Assembly (NCBI GenBank): GCA_009733575.1
Contig: ML769677.1
Location: 21,267 to 85,266, forward strand
From: Gymnopus androsaceus JB14
Taxonomy: Eukaryota > Basidiomycota > Agaricomycetes > Agaricales > Omphalotaceae
DNA length: 64,000 bases
Reading direction: 5' to 3'
Shown here: positions 45,248 to 57,161 of the stretch, in pieces
Layout of the letters: each line of letters opens with the position of its first letter
Numbering within the stretch: position 1 is the stretch's first letter
Program-made: the position numbers and the translations under genes
Notes under the pieces: model-generated
Database searches by the model: none
What the model was told of the DNA's origin: nothing
The model's input: the letters and a program-made list of their open reading frames with translations, nothing else

Positions 45248-48200
45248 TCATGAGTTTATGTCAGTACTAGCTGTCAATATTGAAGAGTAGGACTCACATG
45301 AATTGTCTGCATGCTCGGAGAATGCCCAGAAGGGTTCCTCGTCCGCAACCATTGGGTTCATGTTCTTCATGAGCCGCTGTGTAGCCAGATCCCTGTGATC
45401 ATACATCTTTGTCCAACCTCTAGAAGCGGAAAGCAGCGTGTCCCAAATGCCTTGGTCCTCCTTATCCACAACACAGAGCACCTCTGGACAGAGTCCGGCG
45501 ATCCAAATATCATACGACGTGAAATTCCCTTGCTTTTGCGTCTTGACGTAGTTAATAGCGGGTGTTTGGCCCCCAAAGCGAAAACAATTCGTATGATGGG
45601 CGTTGCAAGCTTCTCCTCAGCGTCGATGAAACCCAGCGCGACAGGATCCATGAGGTCGAAAAGGTGAGACTTGACTGTCGCGTCGTAGCTGGAGTCGTTC
45701 TTGACCTGGTACATAATCAAACTCTGTGTGTTTTCCTCCACTAAATCTCCCTTAATCATAGGGGTAGCCATATCCAATCCAGGTTGGTTGTCGGCACCCA
45801 TTACTGCCGCGCATCGAGCAATGAACCCCCGGATCAGCTGCTTGCTCAGATTGTTCTGCTGCTGTCGCTTCACAAAGTGGTTAAAGTGAAGATTAACGCC
45901 CTCGAATGCACGCTTGAGGGTTACGTTCTGGTCATCTGGACCCTGATAGACGGACGGCTTCATCTTCATGATATTGTGAAACAAGTCAGTGATTTGAGGC
46001 GGCTTGGGGATGAGCGCCTTTAGAAATGGAATGACGCCAAAAACATCGGCGTCGAGCGAGTTGACGGCAGCATCCCGAGCCATGGTGAGAGCGAGCATAG
46101 CCACGAGCTCACCGCGATCGCCCTGGTAGACAGAAAATTCTGAAAGGATGCGAGAAAGAGCTGATGGAGCATGGAATTTGATTCTACTGCTGTTCATGAG
46201 GAGGTAGGCACTCTCCGAGACGATTGGCTCTGATGGATTGAGCGATGTAAACTGACGAAAAAACTCGTCGAACCGACAAATAGACACGCGTGTGGCTAGC
46301 CACTTGATCCTTCTCAGCTTGAGTCGATGGGGGGGACGTGAATTCGACTGGTAGCCGGGCGGATAAGCACGCTAATTCCTGTTCAGGTGTGAGATTGCCA
46401 GGCCATGCTGTGGTATCGCATCCGATAAGCTTTTGTGCTGCGAATTCAACAATATCGCTCAGAAGCTCGTTGCGCTCCTTTGAAGCAGGCAACCGACTGC
46501 CTGAGATATATCGAGATCCAAAGCTATAGGTGTCATAAGTTTGAAGACATGAAGGCTGAGGGTAAATACTCACAGAGGGCGACCAAGACAGGCTTGATAT
46601 TCTAGGGATGAAACATAGGATAGTTTCATTTTATCGACTGGGAAGGTGGCGGCACAATGGTCCCAGCCAAGGGCACAAAACGGAGGCATCGTACGGAGTA
46701 TTCCGCTCTGCACTCGATTAGAAGAATCCTCAGGTCCTTTAGGTAAAACGAACTCGTTCAAGTGGATCTTGCCAGTAGTGGAGAGAAAAATTGTAAACAA
46801 ACGCAAACTTTTACAGTTGTGCAAAACCCATTGAAGATGCGACAATAGGGAGAGGAATTTTGTATCATCTATGTAGGGTGGGGTCAGTAAATGGGCTTCG
46901 TCGAAGGCCAAGTAGACAATGGGATTCTTGTCACCCCGGAGGCTGTTTTCTGGATGGTCCCAGTTGGAGATTGATGAACGCGCCATATCTACGACTCGGA
47001 TGCTTGCATCATTTTCTGGCAAGTTCTTCATTAGAAATATCAGATGGGACTCAACACAGAAATCAATTTACCTGGAATGGCGGCTCGGGCTTTCTTTCTC
47101 GGTGGGGAGTCGTCTTCACGTGAAAGCAATTCTTTGAAAATCTACGCTCGCGTTATGTCCGTCAGTATACACCTAGAGCAGATTTCCACTAACCTTTCGA
47201 GCATGGTCAACGACGTCGTCATAGAATTTTACGCGATAGGCACCTTGACTACGCATAGTTTGGCCCTCGGTCATCCTTTCCCGGAACCACGCAGCGCCCT
47301 CAGTACGAAGCCAAGTTTTCGAGCGAGACGCAGTTGCCTCCTTGATGACTTCGTCGCATTTCTTGAACAGCGCGAACATGAAGGCGTTCATGCGAAGCCT
47401 TATGGCGTAGATGCTCGTTTCAAAGAAGCTGTATACCTGTTTGTCGGAAGCGGGAAAGCCTGAGCACCATAAGTCAGTCTATTAATTAGGGATAAGGATG
47501 GGTATGCACACCTTTCACAGTAGGCTTTCTTAGGTTCAATGGTATGACAAAGTTGTATTTACTAAACTCATCCAGAGTTCTCGACTTGCCTGTTCCGGTC
47601 GACTGAACGATGGCGCAGTGAGGCGAATATGAATAGCGGTTGTATTGAAGGATATGTTGCTTCAATGCCTCATGAGCGCTCCCCACAAAGTCGCGTGTCC
47701 AAGAGTCCACCGCAGCTATTCACAACCAATCATCAGTTGAATGAACCAAAAATGCAAGAAAAGTACCGCCGCTAACCCCTGCTCTCCATGTCTTCAGACC
47801 TAATTCTGAGGAGCTCTGCAACTCTGTAAGCTAAACGATGACCTGGAGGCTTCGGTCGTAGTACTTACTCAGGCGCCGTATTTCCTTGAATCCTCCCCCC
47901 TCGATCCACGCATTATCCACCACCTGGCCGAGTTGAGGATACTCTGTAATCAGTTCCTGAGCTTTCTCGACCGCGAGGTCCAGCAAGCCATGATACGCCG
48001 CAGTTTGGCATATAGCGGACAAGACATCCGCTTGCCAATCTTGGCCGTTTCGTATAAGGGATTGTCGTTCTACGATAACCCGGTGGCGCAGCAGCCTGCG
48101 GACCGACTCCTTGAACGCCTCGTCTAGTTTTCCGTGGTCCGCATCAGTGATAGAGTCGTCATCGGGCTCGATGGCTCTCAGCGCCATGTCTTCAGACCTA

Positions 48201-48628
48201 ATTCTCAGGAGTTCTGCAACTCTGTGAGCTAAACAACGACCTGATCAGAGGCTTGGGTCGTACTCACTCAAGCACCTTATCTCCTTAAATTTCCCCCCTT
48301 TAATCCATGCATGATTCACCATCATGCTCAACTGAGGATAGTCTGCAATCATTTTTTTTGCCTGCCCGGGCGCGAGGTCCAGCAAACCATAAGGCGTCGC
48401 AGTACGACATACAGCGCACAAGACATACGGTCGAAACTCGTTTTCCAGAGACTCTTCTTCTGTGATAAAGTTGTGATCCAGCAGGTGATCGAGATTCCTC
48501 TTGACATCCCTATCCAATCGTCCGTGGTCCTCATCAGTGAAGGAGTCGTCATCGGGCTCAACAGCACGTAGCGGATTGGAGTCGAGAAGAAGAAGAATTG
48601 GAGGAAGTGTTAGGATTCTGCGAATCAT
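45248..48628 (-). pseudogene. P-loop NTPase + REase-fold effector-like gene, copy C, doubled N-terminal module
   Basis: Diverged, inverted relative of copies A and B. The minus strand starts with two successive N-terminal modules: 48628-48245 (EPDDDSFTDEDHGRL, CRTATPYGLLDL) and 48187-47830 (EPDDDSITDADHGKL, CQTAAYHGLLDL). Each ends at a similar intron. Then come Walker A (STGTGKSRTLDEF, about 47590), FALFKKCDEVIKEA, Walker B (PIVYLAFDEAH, about 46925), FLSTTGK, and the REase-like RGELVAML, GLDMATP and MYQVKND. It keeps the full tail (LCPEVLCVVDKED) to a stop at 45248. Frameshifts are an extra base near 46277 and a lost A near 45570. The module doubling suggests internal exon duplication. Confidence 0.75.
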
Positions 48629-49043
48629 CGATTGAAGTCATGAAGCAAAGTCTGCGAAGGTGGAGTTTTGGAGAGAGTTATGGAAAATTGGAATAGGAGT
48701 ACTTACGCTTTGACCGCACGTGCTAAGCCACGAAATTGATCATGATGTCATTCATGAGTACGTTCCATGTTCGAGCCTTCGAGGCAACCGATAGTTTCTT
48801 ATTTCAAAAGTTACTGTAGAGCCTGCCAAATTAAACCAATCCATCGTGAGCATCCTGTTGAGATCGCACATTGCAATGAGATATTCTCAATTACTGTAAG
48901 TTCTTAGAAATTCACAGATATCTCGACACTGTCCACAGCACAAGTTTACGACTCGGATCGCGAATTGAATCAAGCGCGTTCGGCCGCGCGTTCTTTACAA
49001 TCCATCCTACGTTCTTTGAATATCCCAAAAATTCTATTCAGAT
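48629..49043. other. Spacer between divergent/tandem genes, nothing recognised
   Basis: About 400 bp between the start of copy C and the 3' end of the F-box gene. No gene or clear repeat seen. Confidence 0.5.
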
Positions 49044-50915
49044 TCAGAACGAAAAAACTCGGTAACGACGACCGCCCGTTCCTCCTGCAGACTGGGTAAA
49101 AGAAATCCAAGTTAGTTCTGTAACCACATATGACAGCAAACCACTCACTTCCACAACAATAATCGAATCTTCACTACACATTGTAGCACAGTCGTCCCTC
49201 GTGGATGGTATCTTTTTGGCTATCCAGCGATATGGTAAATAAGTCCCAACTTCATCCCTAAATATCTCCCCCGCTCGAAAAACTGTAGGGGCAGTAACAC
49301 ACAAACTCTCATCACACTCCAAGTACTCAAACTCCACAGGATCCGTCGAAGAAACCTTGGCACCCTGTGAAACCGCGCGCCTGACTGCGTTTTGATTGAA
49401 ATCGAAAAACTGCACTGTAAAATTGTTTCGTGTACGAGGGCTGTTGCTGGATTCTGAAACGACGAACTTGGTTCCATGAACGTAGCAAGCCCATGAATCA
49501 AAAGCAACGCTAGGAACGTGGATTTTCGTCATTCGCGAGCCCCTGGGCCCCCAGGATTCCCAATCCAATGAAGGAGAAGCGGACATTGGACCCAACAAAT
49601 CTAATCGAGAGAGCAGAGTGCTCTGAGGTACGACTAGTATTAGATGGTCAATGCCATGCCCATTTCGCAACCAAAGAGAGGCAATGAATATTCGCGCATC
49701 TTGTGCAATATGGAATGGGACAGGAATATCGGAATGTGGAGCCCAGGGAGGTGAAGGGTCTGATCGGACGGTGAAGACGAGTGGCTCAGCAGAAGAGTTG
49801 AACTCGGGGAGAGAAAATATGAGGCCGTGATCGATATCGCGATAAGTCTTCTTGTTGGAACTTTCCAGGTCGAAATCGACTACCAGTAATTCGGCTTCAA
49901 CATCTGCGTCAGGCAAATCCGACAATGTCATGAGAGAAAGAAGAACATGTCTTTCTGACAGAAAGCAGAAAGATTGAGCCTCATCCCCTGCAAGGTGCTA
50001 CCAAAAAATCAGAAAATTTGCGAAAGAGGATTTTAACCGCGTACGAATTTCTTCTGCCCAGTTTTCCATTCCCAGATGATAAACTCATTTTCCGCATGAT
50101 CATGGCGAGCGTGAAAGAGAATTCCAACGTAATCCGAGGATATTTGTATAGTAAAGGATGTTTCTGGGTCGTAGATAGATTGATGGTGTCCAATAACGTC
50201 GTTTGAGTCTGTGACGAGAGGATGCTTGGCTGCCGTCGACATAGTCCGCACATGTATGCGATAATAATGTTCCGAGAGAAGTGTCCTAGCAGTAGATAGA
50301 CCGAATGAGGATAAGCGTCTAAAGCACATTTATAGTCACTCACCATCGCGGCTTCTCAATCACCACCAAAAGATCCTGACTGGGATCTATACCAAAATCA
50401 CGCATACGCTTCGGCGTCTCCACTGCCACTGTCCATTCTCGTTCAGGAATATTCCGATATGTCGAAGGTAGTTGCACAAAGGTCAAGCTTTGCTCAACGT
50501 CTTTTTGTGCCAATACGTTCCCGAACAGTTCCCAAAGACCACCACCTTTCATCGGATAGAAAATTTCGCTGCTCCATCTGAGCTCGGTCCAGTGCGTATG
50601 ATGATTCCTGAGCATATCCAGCTTTTGTGCCGAAGACAAGGGAATCTGATCATGACGACCTTTCATTGTCAATCTGGAGTCTTGCTGTCCAGTAATTTCC
50701 AGCTCGATAACATAGTTGAACCTTGCCGTTTCAGCGATGACGTCTCGAAAAAGTCTGCATACCTGACCTTGTTAGGAATCGTATATCTAAGGATGAGAAG
50801 AAATATAGCATGGACATACCAGCCTACAACGCAGGAGACTGATTGCATCCAGTTCTGTGAGGATCCGGATGATGATTTCGGTTGGAAGTACATCGAGGAC
50901 AGTTGTATTGACCAT
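49044..50915 (-). CDS. F-box protein, multi-exon
   Basis: Substrate-adaptor-type protein of SCF ubiquitin ligases. From the ATG at 50915 the first exon encodes an F-box, VLDVLPTEIIIRILTELDA then SLLRCRLV, continued as CRLFRDVIAETARFNYVIEL after an intron (about 50824-50767). Later exons read SSAQKLDMLRNHHTHWTELR, TPKRMRDFGIDPSQDLLVVI, TSFTIQISSDYVGILFHAR and EFIIWEWKTGQKKF. The long last part (49931-49160) carries no further known motif, and the final exon ends RRYRVFSF at 49044. All joins keep frame. The WEWKTG block and beta-rich remainder are usual for large agaricomycete F-box families, where targets are unknown. Confidence 0.75.
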
Positions 50916-52080
50916 AGGCCCTAGACGATCTAGATAGATGGATTGATTGATACTCGGCGTCCAGTCTAAGTAGACGAAGTAGCGAAATAAGATGATCGAC
51001 GTCACCAAGTCGGAAGCAAAGTTCAAGTTGAATAAGCGCCTGTTGACGCCAGTTTTTCGTCAACGCTGACGCAGTGATACTGCGCAAATGGAGCGGAAAG
51101 TGAATGGCTACCATTTTACCGTAGAGCATTCTTTATGGCCGACATTGTAGCTGAGTACAGCTGAGTAGCATATGAATACATATGTACCTAACATACTTAA
51201 GAAGCGGGATGAGATCCAGTTAACGGTACTAGCAAGTCAGCTTCCCTGGAAAGCGAAGCGTAAGCAGCGCGTAGGGATAGCTATGTCGCAAAAGCGCTTT
51301 GAAACTTGAGCAAGAGCTTTCAGAGTGTATCGCATGTGCATATCTCGTTTCCAATTATGGAGGGAACAGTTTACTTACAAAGCCAATACAAAGCACTGAA
51401 ATCAGATTCATTATTAGTCTCGACTCTCGACTCTTGAGAATCCAGACTCCACTGACATACGCAGTATGATCGTGATAGCACACCAGAACCGTAGTGATTG
51501 GAATTCCAAGTTGTTTGAATTTCCGCACGTACTAGTAAGTTTCCAGTCGAGGAAACAGCGAAAGTTGAGCAAATTGAAGAAGCGCCGTGTATTCCCACTA
51601 GTATGTTAATTAAGTACAGATATTTAGCTCGTTCTGAACGAACGAACGATAACGATAAGGCGAAGGGAGGAATTTTCTTCCTTTCGACAAGCACAGTAGA
51701 TCAACCGTACCGTATACATATAAGTACAAATGCGATCCGTTCAACGTTGTACGCTGTACGCGGCCGAGCACGCGCAACGTAACTTTCTTATAGCTATAGT
51801 ACGATATTTATTAGTCTGAATATGTTAGATTGTGATTGATTATACACATACTTATGTACTTGGCCAAGCGTAACGTTCGAACCACCGTTGCCCTCCACCC
51901 AAACGACCTGCATCCCACATCCTAGATTCCTACAGGCTACGATAAACGAGTGGCATTCCTCCAAAAGAAATTTCAGGGAAGGAATGACGTTGCAGCCCGG
52001 CACAACAACAACTCCGAGTCTGAGTGGCATATTGTCTCTCTCTTCCACAACAATAGCACCATCCAGCAGCGAAACAAGCT
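50916..52080. other. Long intergenic region without a supported gene
   Basis: About 1.1 kb. Short open frames here have no family signature or splice logic. I see nothing further in it. Confidence 0.5.
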
Positions 52081-52089
52081 GGGTTTGGG

Positions 52090-52954
52090 GCAACTTTAAC
52101 CACAATGGCTCTGCCGAACAGTCACCACAGAAAGTCATTCCACCTCAACTGCGTCACGGTTTGCCTCAGAACCACTTGTCCCTATCTTGGTTGCGCTTGG
52201 AATTTTCTGTGCAGTTGCAGCCGCGATTAGTGTGATAGCCTGGCGTCGTGTATCTGCTGCGCGGAGGAGTAGATTTGGAAGAAGAAGAGGACATTGGGAT
52301 AGTCATGGTAGAGACGATGGAGGACAACTTGGTCGTCCTGATGTGGCTGTGCAAGAGTGTGCCCAAGCTATGGGACCTGTGGACGATGTTGAACCCGAAC
52401 CCGATAGCAGGTAAAGAGATGGGGATAGCAAACATTAATACTGCTGCAAAGCTAGCGTTGGTGGATCACATGTACAATGGGCAAGGGAAAGACTCGGAAG
52501 CAGGATGGAAAAGCATCATGGTGAGTCGCCTATGTATGATTCGATAGGATGTTTGGTTTAATTGTCGTTCCAGCCCATTTCTGTGAGCCGCGAAAACGCA
52601 GTTCAAGGCTTTCCTGAGAAGATTATGCACCATAATCCTCCGCCTTCATGCCAATATTCCCATTTTGACGTCCTGCTGGAACGACTAACCCATCGAACCT
52701 ATCGGAGCCAGCCTCGAACTTGTCGACATACAAGGGATCGAGAATATGAGTGCCAGCCGGAGATAATAGACGAGACAGAGGAGATGTTGAAGGGAGCCAG
52801 CGATGACGGTTTGTCAAAGAAGCATGAGATATTCCAAGTAATGGTGGCTGTTGCGATGCCCAGTGCAAAGAAAGGCACCAAGCTGGACGATTATTCTATT
52901 GGAATAGCGCGCGTTGATTGTAATGGAGAAAAAATAGCCTACCCTGTACAATAA
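52090..52954 (+). pseudogene. Small membrane-protein gene, decayed or mis-sequenced
   Basis: One frame contains a single transmembrane helix, VPILVALGIFCAVAAAISVI, followed by a basic stop-transfer WRRVSAARR (52187-52270). The continuation, DLEEEEDIGIVMVETMEDNLV, lies in another frame, so one base is lost or gained near 52268. After a clean intron (about 52520-52573) the last exon reads PISVSRENAVQGFPEKI ... KKHEIFQVMVAVAMPSAKKG and ends at 52954. No start codon is found in frame. The layout (short lumenal part, helix, acidic cytoplasmic tail) is seen in small unknown fungal proteins; no function can be assigned. Confidence 0.45.
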
Positions 52955-53063
52955 AAATGGATCGGATTCTACGAAAGTGAATGAATGAGGCTTTAACTGG
53001 GCGTACATGTTGAACGAACCGTCCGGGAAAAAAGAGAGCTATGGCGCTTACTTGACACTGGAT

Positions 53064-53084
53064 AGCGCCGAATAAGCGCCTAGT
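53064..53084. repeat. AGCGCCGAATAAGCGCCTAGT motif-like repeat, copy 1 of 3
   Basis: Short inverted-symmetry unit (GGCGC-type arms around GAATA) followed by CTAGT. Related copies are at 54568-54588 and 61187-61206. Here it lies 45 bp upstream of the gene starting at 53130. Confidence 0.5.
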
Positions 53085-53129
53085 TATAAGCCCCTTTTCG
53101 TCTACCTTCACCAACTTCAACGATTCACT

Positions 53130-54229
53130 ATGTCCACTGCAACCAAATCAAAATTGATCGCAGATATGCTCAGAAAACCTCTGACCAGCCATTCCAACAT
53201 ACTACCCCTCCACCCCTTTTTCGTTGAAACCAAAACGATGCCCTTTGACGGAGACCAAGTCCAATCCATCCTACCTGTCATCATCCAAAATATTCTTTAC
53301 GCGCTTTCTGAACCAAATGATTGTTATCTTCCCCTACAGGAAATTTACATTCCTGCGGTGTCCGGATATCAATACACCGCAAGACAAGCTGACAAGCTCG
53401 ATGAACTCATTCTAAGATGTTCAATGCATGCAAAGAAGTTATCCTCTGTCCTCTACTGCGCACTTACAATGCAGAAAGACAAGGGGAAAGACAAGGAAGA
53501 GACAGAGAAAGGACAAGAGGAAGAATCATACGATGACAGTGTATTGGCATTCGTGCCAGTCATAGACTCGAAGTGGAACACTCAAGTGAACCCTACGACT
53601 TTATTCTTCCGCCCAACCATCGACTTGCTGTTCAGAAACAGTAAGACACCGGAGGAGCAGTCTCATGTCATCTCCTATGCCATGGTTGTTGTCTGTCGTG
53701 AGCTGGGCCGTCTTTTTCCTCGCTTCGTATGTGATTTTCGTTTTTACTTTCCAATTTCATGATAGTAACACGATGACTTATTTCATCAGATTTATGGATC
53801 CGAATTCCACATACCATCACACATCAAGTTCCCCGAAGGCGAGACAGCAGTCGAAATCTTTTTAACAGGAGGATTCGGTTTTGCGATCGACTACAAAATC
53901 GGTGTGTTTTGAATCATTTTGTTACATCTATTCCGTGACCTCAATTGTTTTATCACACAGAGGAGACACCTGATTCTATCGCTATACGACCTGTGCTCCC
54001 ACACGGGTTTCGCATATGCACCTCGCAGTTATTCGTCATTCTGGACAACCGAATCCAGCTCTTCCTAGAATCTTTCTTTGTGGAACAGATCCCAATCTTG
54101 TTGCATTATACAGTTCATGGTATGCCAGTCTTAGGAGAGAGATACAGAAAGGTGTACAATGTGACTTCTCCTCTGACTCCTCTGACACTCGGTCTTCGGG
54201 ATACACCTGCACTAGTGCACACCAAGTGA
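53130..54229 (+). CDS. Unknown intracellular protein, three exons, intact
   Basis: Exons 53130-53726, 53790-53901 and 53961-54229 join in frame, giving about 325 residues from MSTATKSKL to DTPALVHTK. I do not recognise a domain. Visible features are an N-terminal helical part, a Lys/Glu-rich tract (KDKGKDKEETEKGQEEE) at about residues 112-132, a region with LFFRPTIDLLFRNSKTPEEQ, then GSEFHIPSHIKFPEGETAVE followed by IFLTGGFGFAID. There is no signal peptide. The intact frame and normal splice sites argue for a working gene, in contrast with its repeat-rich flanks. Confidence 0.65.
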
Positions 54230-54567
54230 CCTTTTTGGTTGCCGTCCTCTACTTTTGCTTATATCTGGCTCTGCATCAGCACCTGTCAATGACATTGGCA
54301 CTAAATGTGGCAGGGGGAGCGACAAGGGTATGGCCTTTCCTGGTGATCTGATTGGAAAACCAAACATGGGATGGGAATGATAGTCTTGAGAGAGAGATAG
54401 TTGGGCTCCTGAGTCCTTTTTATTCATTCAGCTGGATCGACGCACATTTTTCAGATTTTTTTTGGTTCATGTTCTATTATATCTTCTTTCTTATTGCTTC
54501 TAATCTGAACTGGTTGGCCTTTTGTGTATCATTCCTTATTCTATAATTTCAATGGATTGAACCGTAA
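54230..54567. other. 3' flank of the unknown gene
   Basis: AT-rich, no gene seen. It ends where the dispersed repeat R begins. Confidence 0.4.
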
Positions 54568-55560
54568 GGCGCTGAATAGGCGCCTAGTAAACAACTTGAA
54601 CTTGCATTCATCATCTGTAGTCGGCGGCTTGCTAACTTCCTCTACATAAATCACGCCTCCATGTGTAACTTGAATCAGAAGCAGCAAACTATCGTATTAT
54701 TGACGACTAGAGTGCGCGTCACTAGATCTGTTGAAGGCCGAAGGACGGATTTGAACTGGACCTCGGTGTTTCTTGACTCGTGTTTCGTACTCATCAACTA
54801 CACTTGGACGCGACAGAACTCGTACACGCTTTTATCTTCTATAGCAATTTCCTGCTCGGGTCCGATTTCCCAGTAGCAATACCGCCGCGGGGCCCCACTA
54901 TCAGGGAAACCTCACTTCTCGCTTTTAAAGCAGCTGTACACAATGACTCGTATCCACCCGTTCCCAGATCCCCATTTTACTATGTATTCCAATCCATCCT
55001 GTCGTACTTAATACCAACGATGCGGACATTCTTAGCATTCGATTATAATATGACGGGGGACAGGAGCTTGGGTTAATGGACTGCCATGGACTTGACTGGA
55101 CGCTGTTCGGAACTTGCATTCTGGTACTGACACGTCGGCTTACTTTTTACTACTACGTGAAACTAACTGCGAGGCGTGTTTAGGTGCATAGTTCACGGAT
55201 CATTGTTCTCTGTCAACTGCATTGCTAGTAAATCCGCTGCTGAGCTTGGCCACGGGGAGTCACGTCAACCGTCGTACATATACTTCACAGCAACGTTCAA
55301 CTCTGCGATCGAGCTTTTTGGCTTCGATTTGGGTCGCGCTTGTTGGAGGATGGATTCTCGTTATGTTTATGACGTCTTACCCTACAGGCATACGGCGTTT
55401 GGTGCGTGTATGTGCTGTAGTACTGGAAAGCTTTACACTAAGTCTCCGTACGGCCTAGAGATTTTCGATTTGGACGCCTAGAAAACCGGTGGCTGTTCCT
55501 GGTCGTCTTCAGACTGGTTGCGGGGTATGGGGAAAAATCAAATCGGTCATAATGGGTATC
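54568..55560. repeat. Dispersed repeat R, copy 1
   Basis: Starts with GGCGCTGAATAGGCGCC (a perfect small palindrome) and runs about 1 kb. It matches 61187-61320 plus 63176-63990 in the same orientation, with point differences and small indels. No convincing protein is encoded. It may be an LTR or a non-autonomous element; its ends are not defined. Confidence 0.8.
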
Positions 55561-55850
55561 GCATAAGGAAAGGAAGTCGAAGGGAATCGTGCAGAATCCC
55601 AAGGGGCATAATGGTCTACAATCTTCGTATACTTATTATTACCTTTGATATCGAATGCGCTAGCAGGTCACTTCCCTACTGCCGATGAAGATCCTATTAT
55701 CCAAATCGCCTTCTTCACCACTTGCTCTGCACTTACCCCAAGGTCGTCGACACTGGTGTTGTCTGTTTACCGATTTCCTAGCTTCATTTTCAAGCCCTGC
55801 GTTCTTTTTCAACCACTTTCACTATCTTTACATTCTTTCAAACGACGAAA
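55561..55850. other. Spacer upstream of the secreted-peptide exon
   Basis: No gene recognised. Pyrimidine-rich toward 55800-55845, as is common before fungal start codons. Confidence 0.4.
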
Positions 55851-55937
55851 ATGTTCTCGAAATTTGTTGCTCTTGTTTTACTTGGTCTTTCCGTGTCGTT
55901 CAGCTTGGCTGCACCCACCGTCAATGCCACTTGTGGT
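55851..55937 (+). pseudogene. Signal-peptide exon of a small secreted protein, rest missing
   Basis: ATG at 55851 encodes MFSKFVALVLLGLSVSFSLA followed by APTVNATCG, a textbook secretory signal with an A-x-A type cleavage region, then a GTGCGT donor. No plausible second exon could be found in the next 500 bp, which turn into a simple-sequence tract. Either the gene is truncated or later exons are unrecognisable. Confidence 0.5.
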
Positions 55938-56039
55938 GTGCGTAGATCGTCTTTGATTTTGATTTTCTATTGGCACTGATTAAATCATTCATGGACTTTA
56001 ACCTCTGCTGTTGTGACCACAAAAACTGGTACAGTTACT

Positions 56040-56170
56040 CAGATTGCTGCATACGCATACGCATACACATTCACGCTCGCATTCGCATAAGCATTTGCGT
56101 ACACAATTCACGCTTCTATTTCATATGCAACCATGCTCATATTCATGCACGCATTCACGCTCATTGCGGA
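56040..56170. repeat. Degenerate CATTCA/CGCATA simple-sequence tract
   Basis: Imperfect hexamer repeats (GCATACGCATACACATTC, GCATTCACGCTC and similar) over about 130 bp. Confidence 0.8.
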
Positions 56171-57076
56171 TACTTGTTTGGCTCAACTTCAAGCCCGAAA
56201 AGCTACAGTGTTAAATATATTGCGCATGGATTTGATTTGACATCATACATGGCAGGCGTCGCGACCTTAGGAGGCCATAGAGACCTTGCTTCAATATTCG
56301 GTTGCACCTTCGATTTCTCCCGAAATGACAACGGAATTCGGGCAGGTTCAGATCGGTCTCACCAGCCATCCGATTACAATTGAATTACAGTCTCATTCCC
56401 AACATGCTCCAAATCACCAATCAGACTGGCGATTCAAATTCTGCTAATACACTCTAATGAGACTGTCGCTCCGTTCTCGCCTCATACTCAGTATTTTTCG
56501 GACTCAGGTTGCAGATCCTGGTCCCGAGGGCTCCCAACGTTCTGGGGCCACCCACAGAGAGAAAGATATCAAGAACGGGAGGACGAGGATGAGATAATAA
56601 GGTTCAATTCTGCTAATGTTGGAGAGATGAAGGAGCCAATTCCAAGTCACAGCCAGAGAATAGTGTGCAAATTCGAACCGAACACTCGATATGTACTGAT
56701 ATTCTTTGCATTATAGAATGAAGAAATAATACGTACATGCTTTAGCCGGGCTATGGCGTCCTTCTATGTCAACTGCCAGGAGCTACTTTACTCTTTTCCC
56801 TGGAATTCCCAGCAGACTGGTTGAATTATTTTCTACGAAAGAAGGATGGAATGAACGTTTCATCGCCCCTTATCCTCATCTAGACATCGGATGAAGTCAA
56901 ATAACTAGCAGGAGCTCAGATTATTCGGATGGCTAGCGAGAAGGCACTCTCCTCTCCAAACTCCACTCTGGCGTTTCGATTTCAAGCGTCAAGGGGAGCA
57001 CCTTATCCAACGTCGACAAGACCGCGCTCCACTATGCCGACTTTAGGCTTCTCACGTCAAAGACCCAAATAAGAGG
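56171..57076. other. Intergenic stretch without a supported gene
   Basis: No gene recognised in about 900 bp. Its right part is the promoter region of the gene at 57162. Confidence 0.45.
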
Positions 57077-57083
57077 TATAAAA
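57077..57083 (+). promoter_or_regulatory. TATA box of the 57162 gene
   Basis: TATAAAA 79 bp upstream of the start codon, followed by a pyrimidine-rich leader and CAAC before ATG, as in well-expressed fungal genes. Confidence 0.55.
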
Positions 57084-57161
57084 ACGCGCTTGTGTGACGC
57101 TTCTCTTTAACACTTCAGCTCAAGTATTCCACCACTTTGAAGTTTATCGTTCTCACTCAAC

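Noticed and set aside
51371..51694. Minus-strand 107-codon frame upstream of the F-box gene
   Set aside because: No motif, no splice sites and composition like the surrounding non-coding DNA.
54745..54810. tRNA-derived SINE head in repeat R (A- and B-box-like sequences on the minus strand)
   Set aside because: TAGTTGATGAG and GTTCAAATC match loose Pol III box consensus, but no acceptor-stem pairing could be drawn and the second copy has a weaker B box. Not enough to call a tRNA or SINE.
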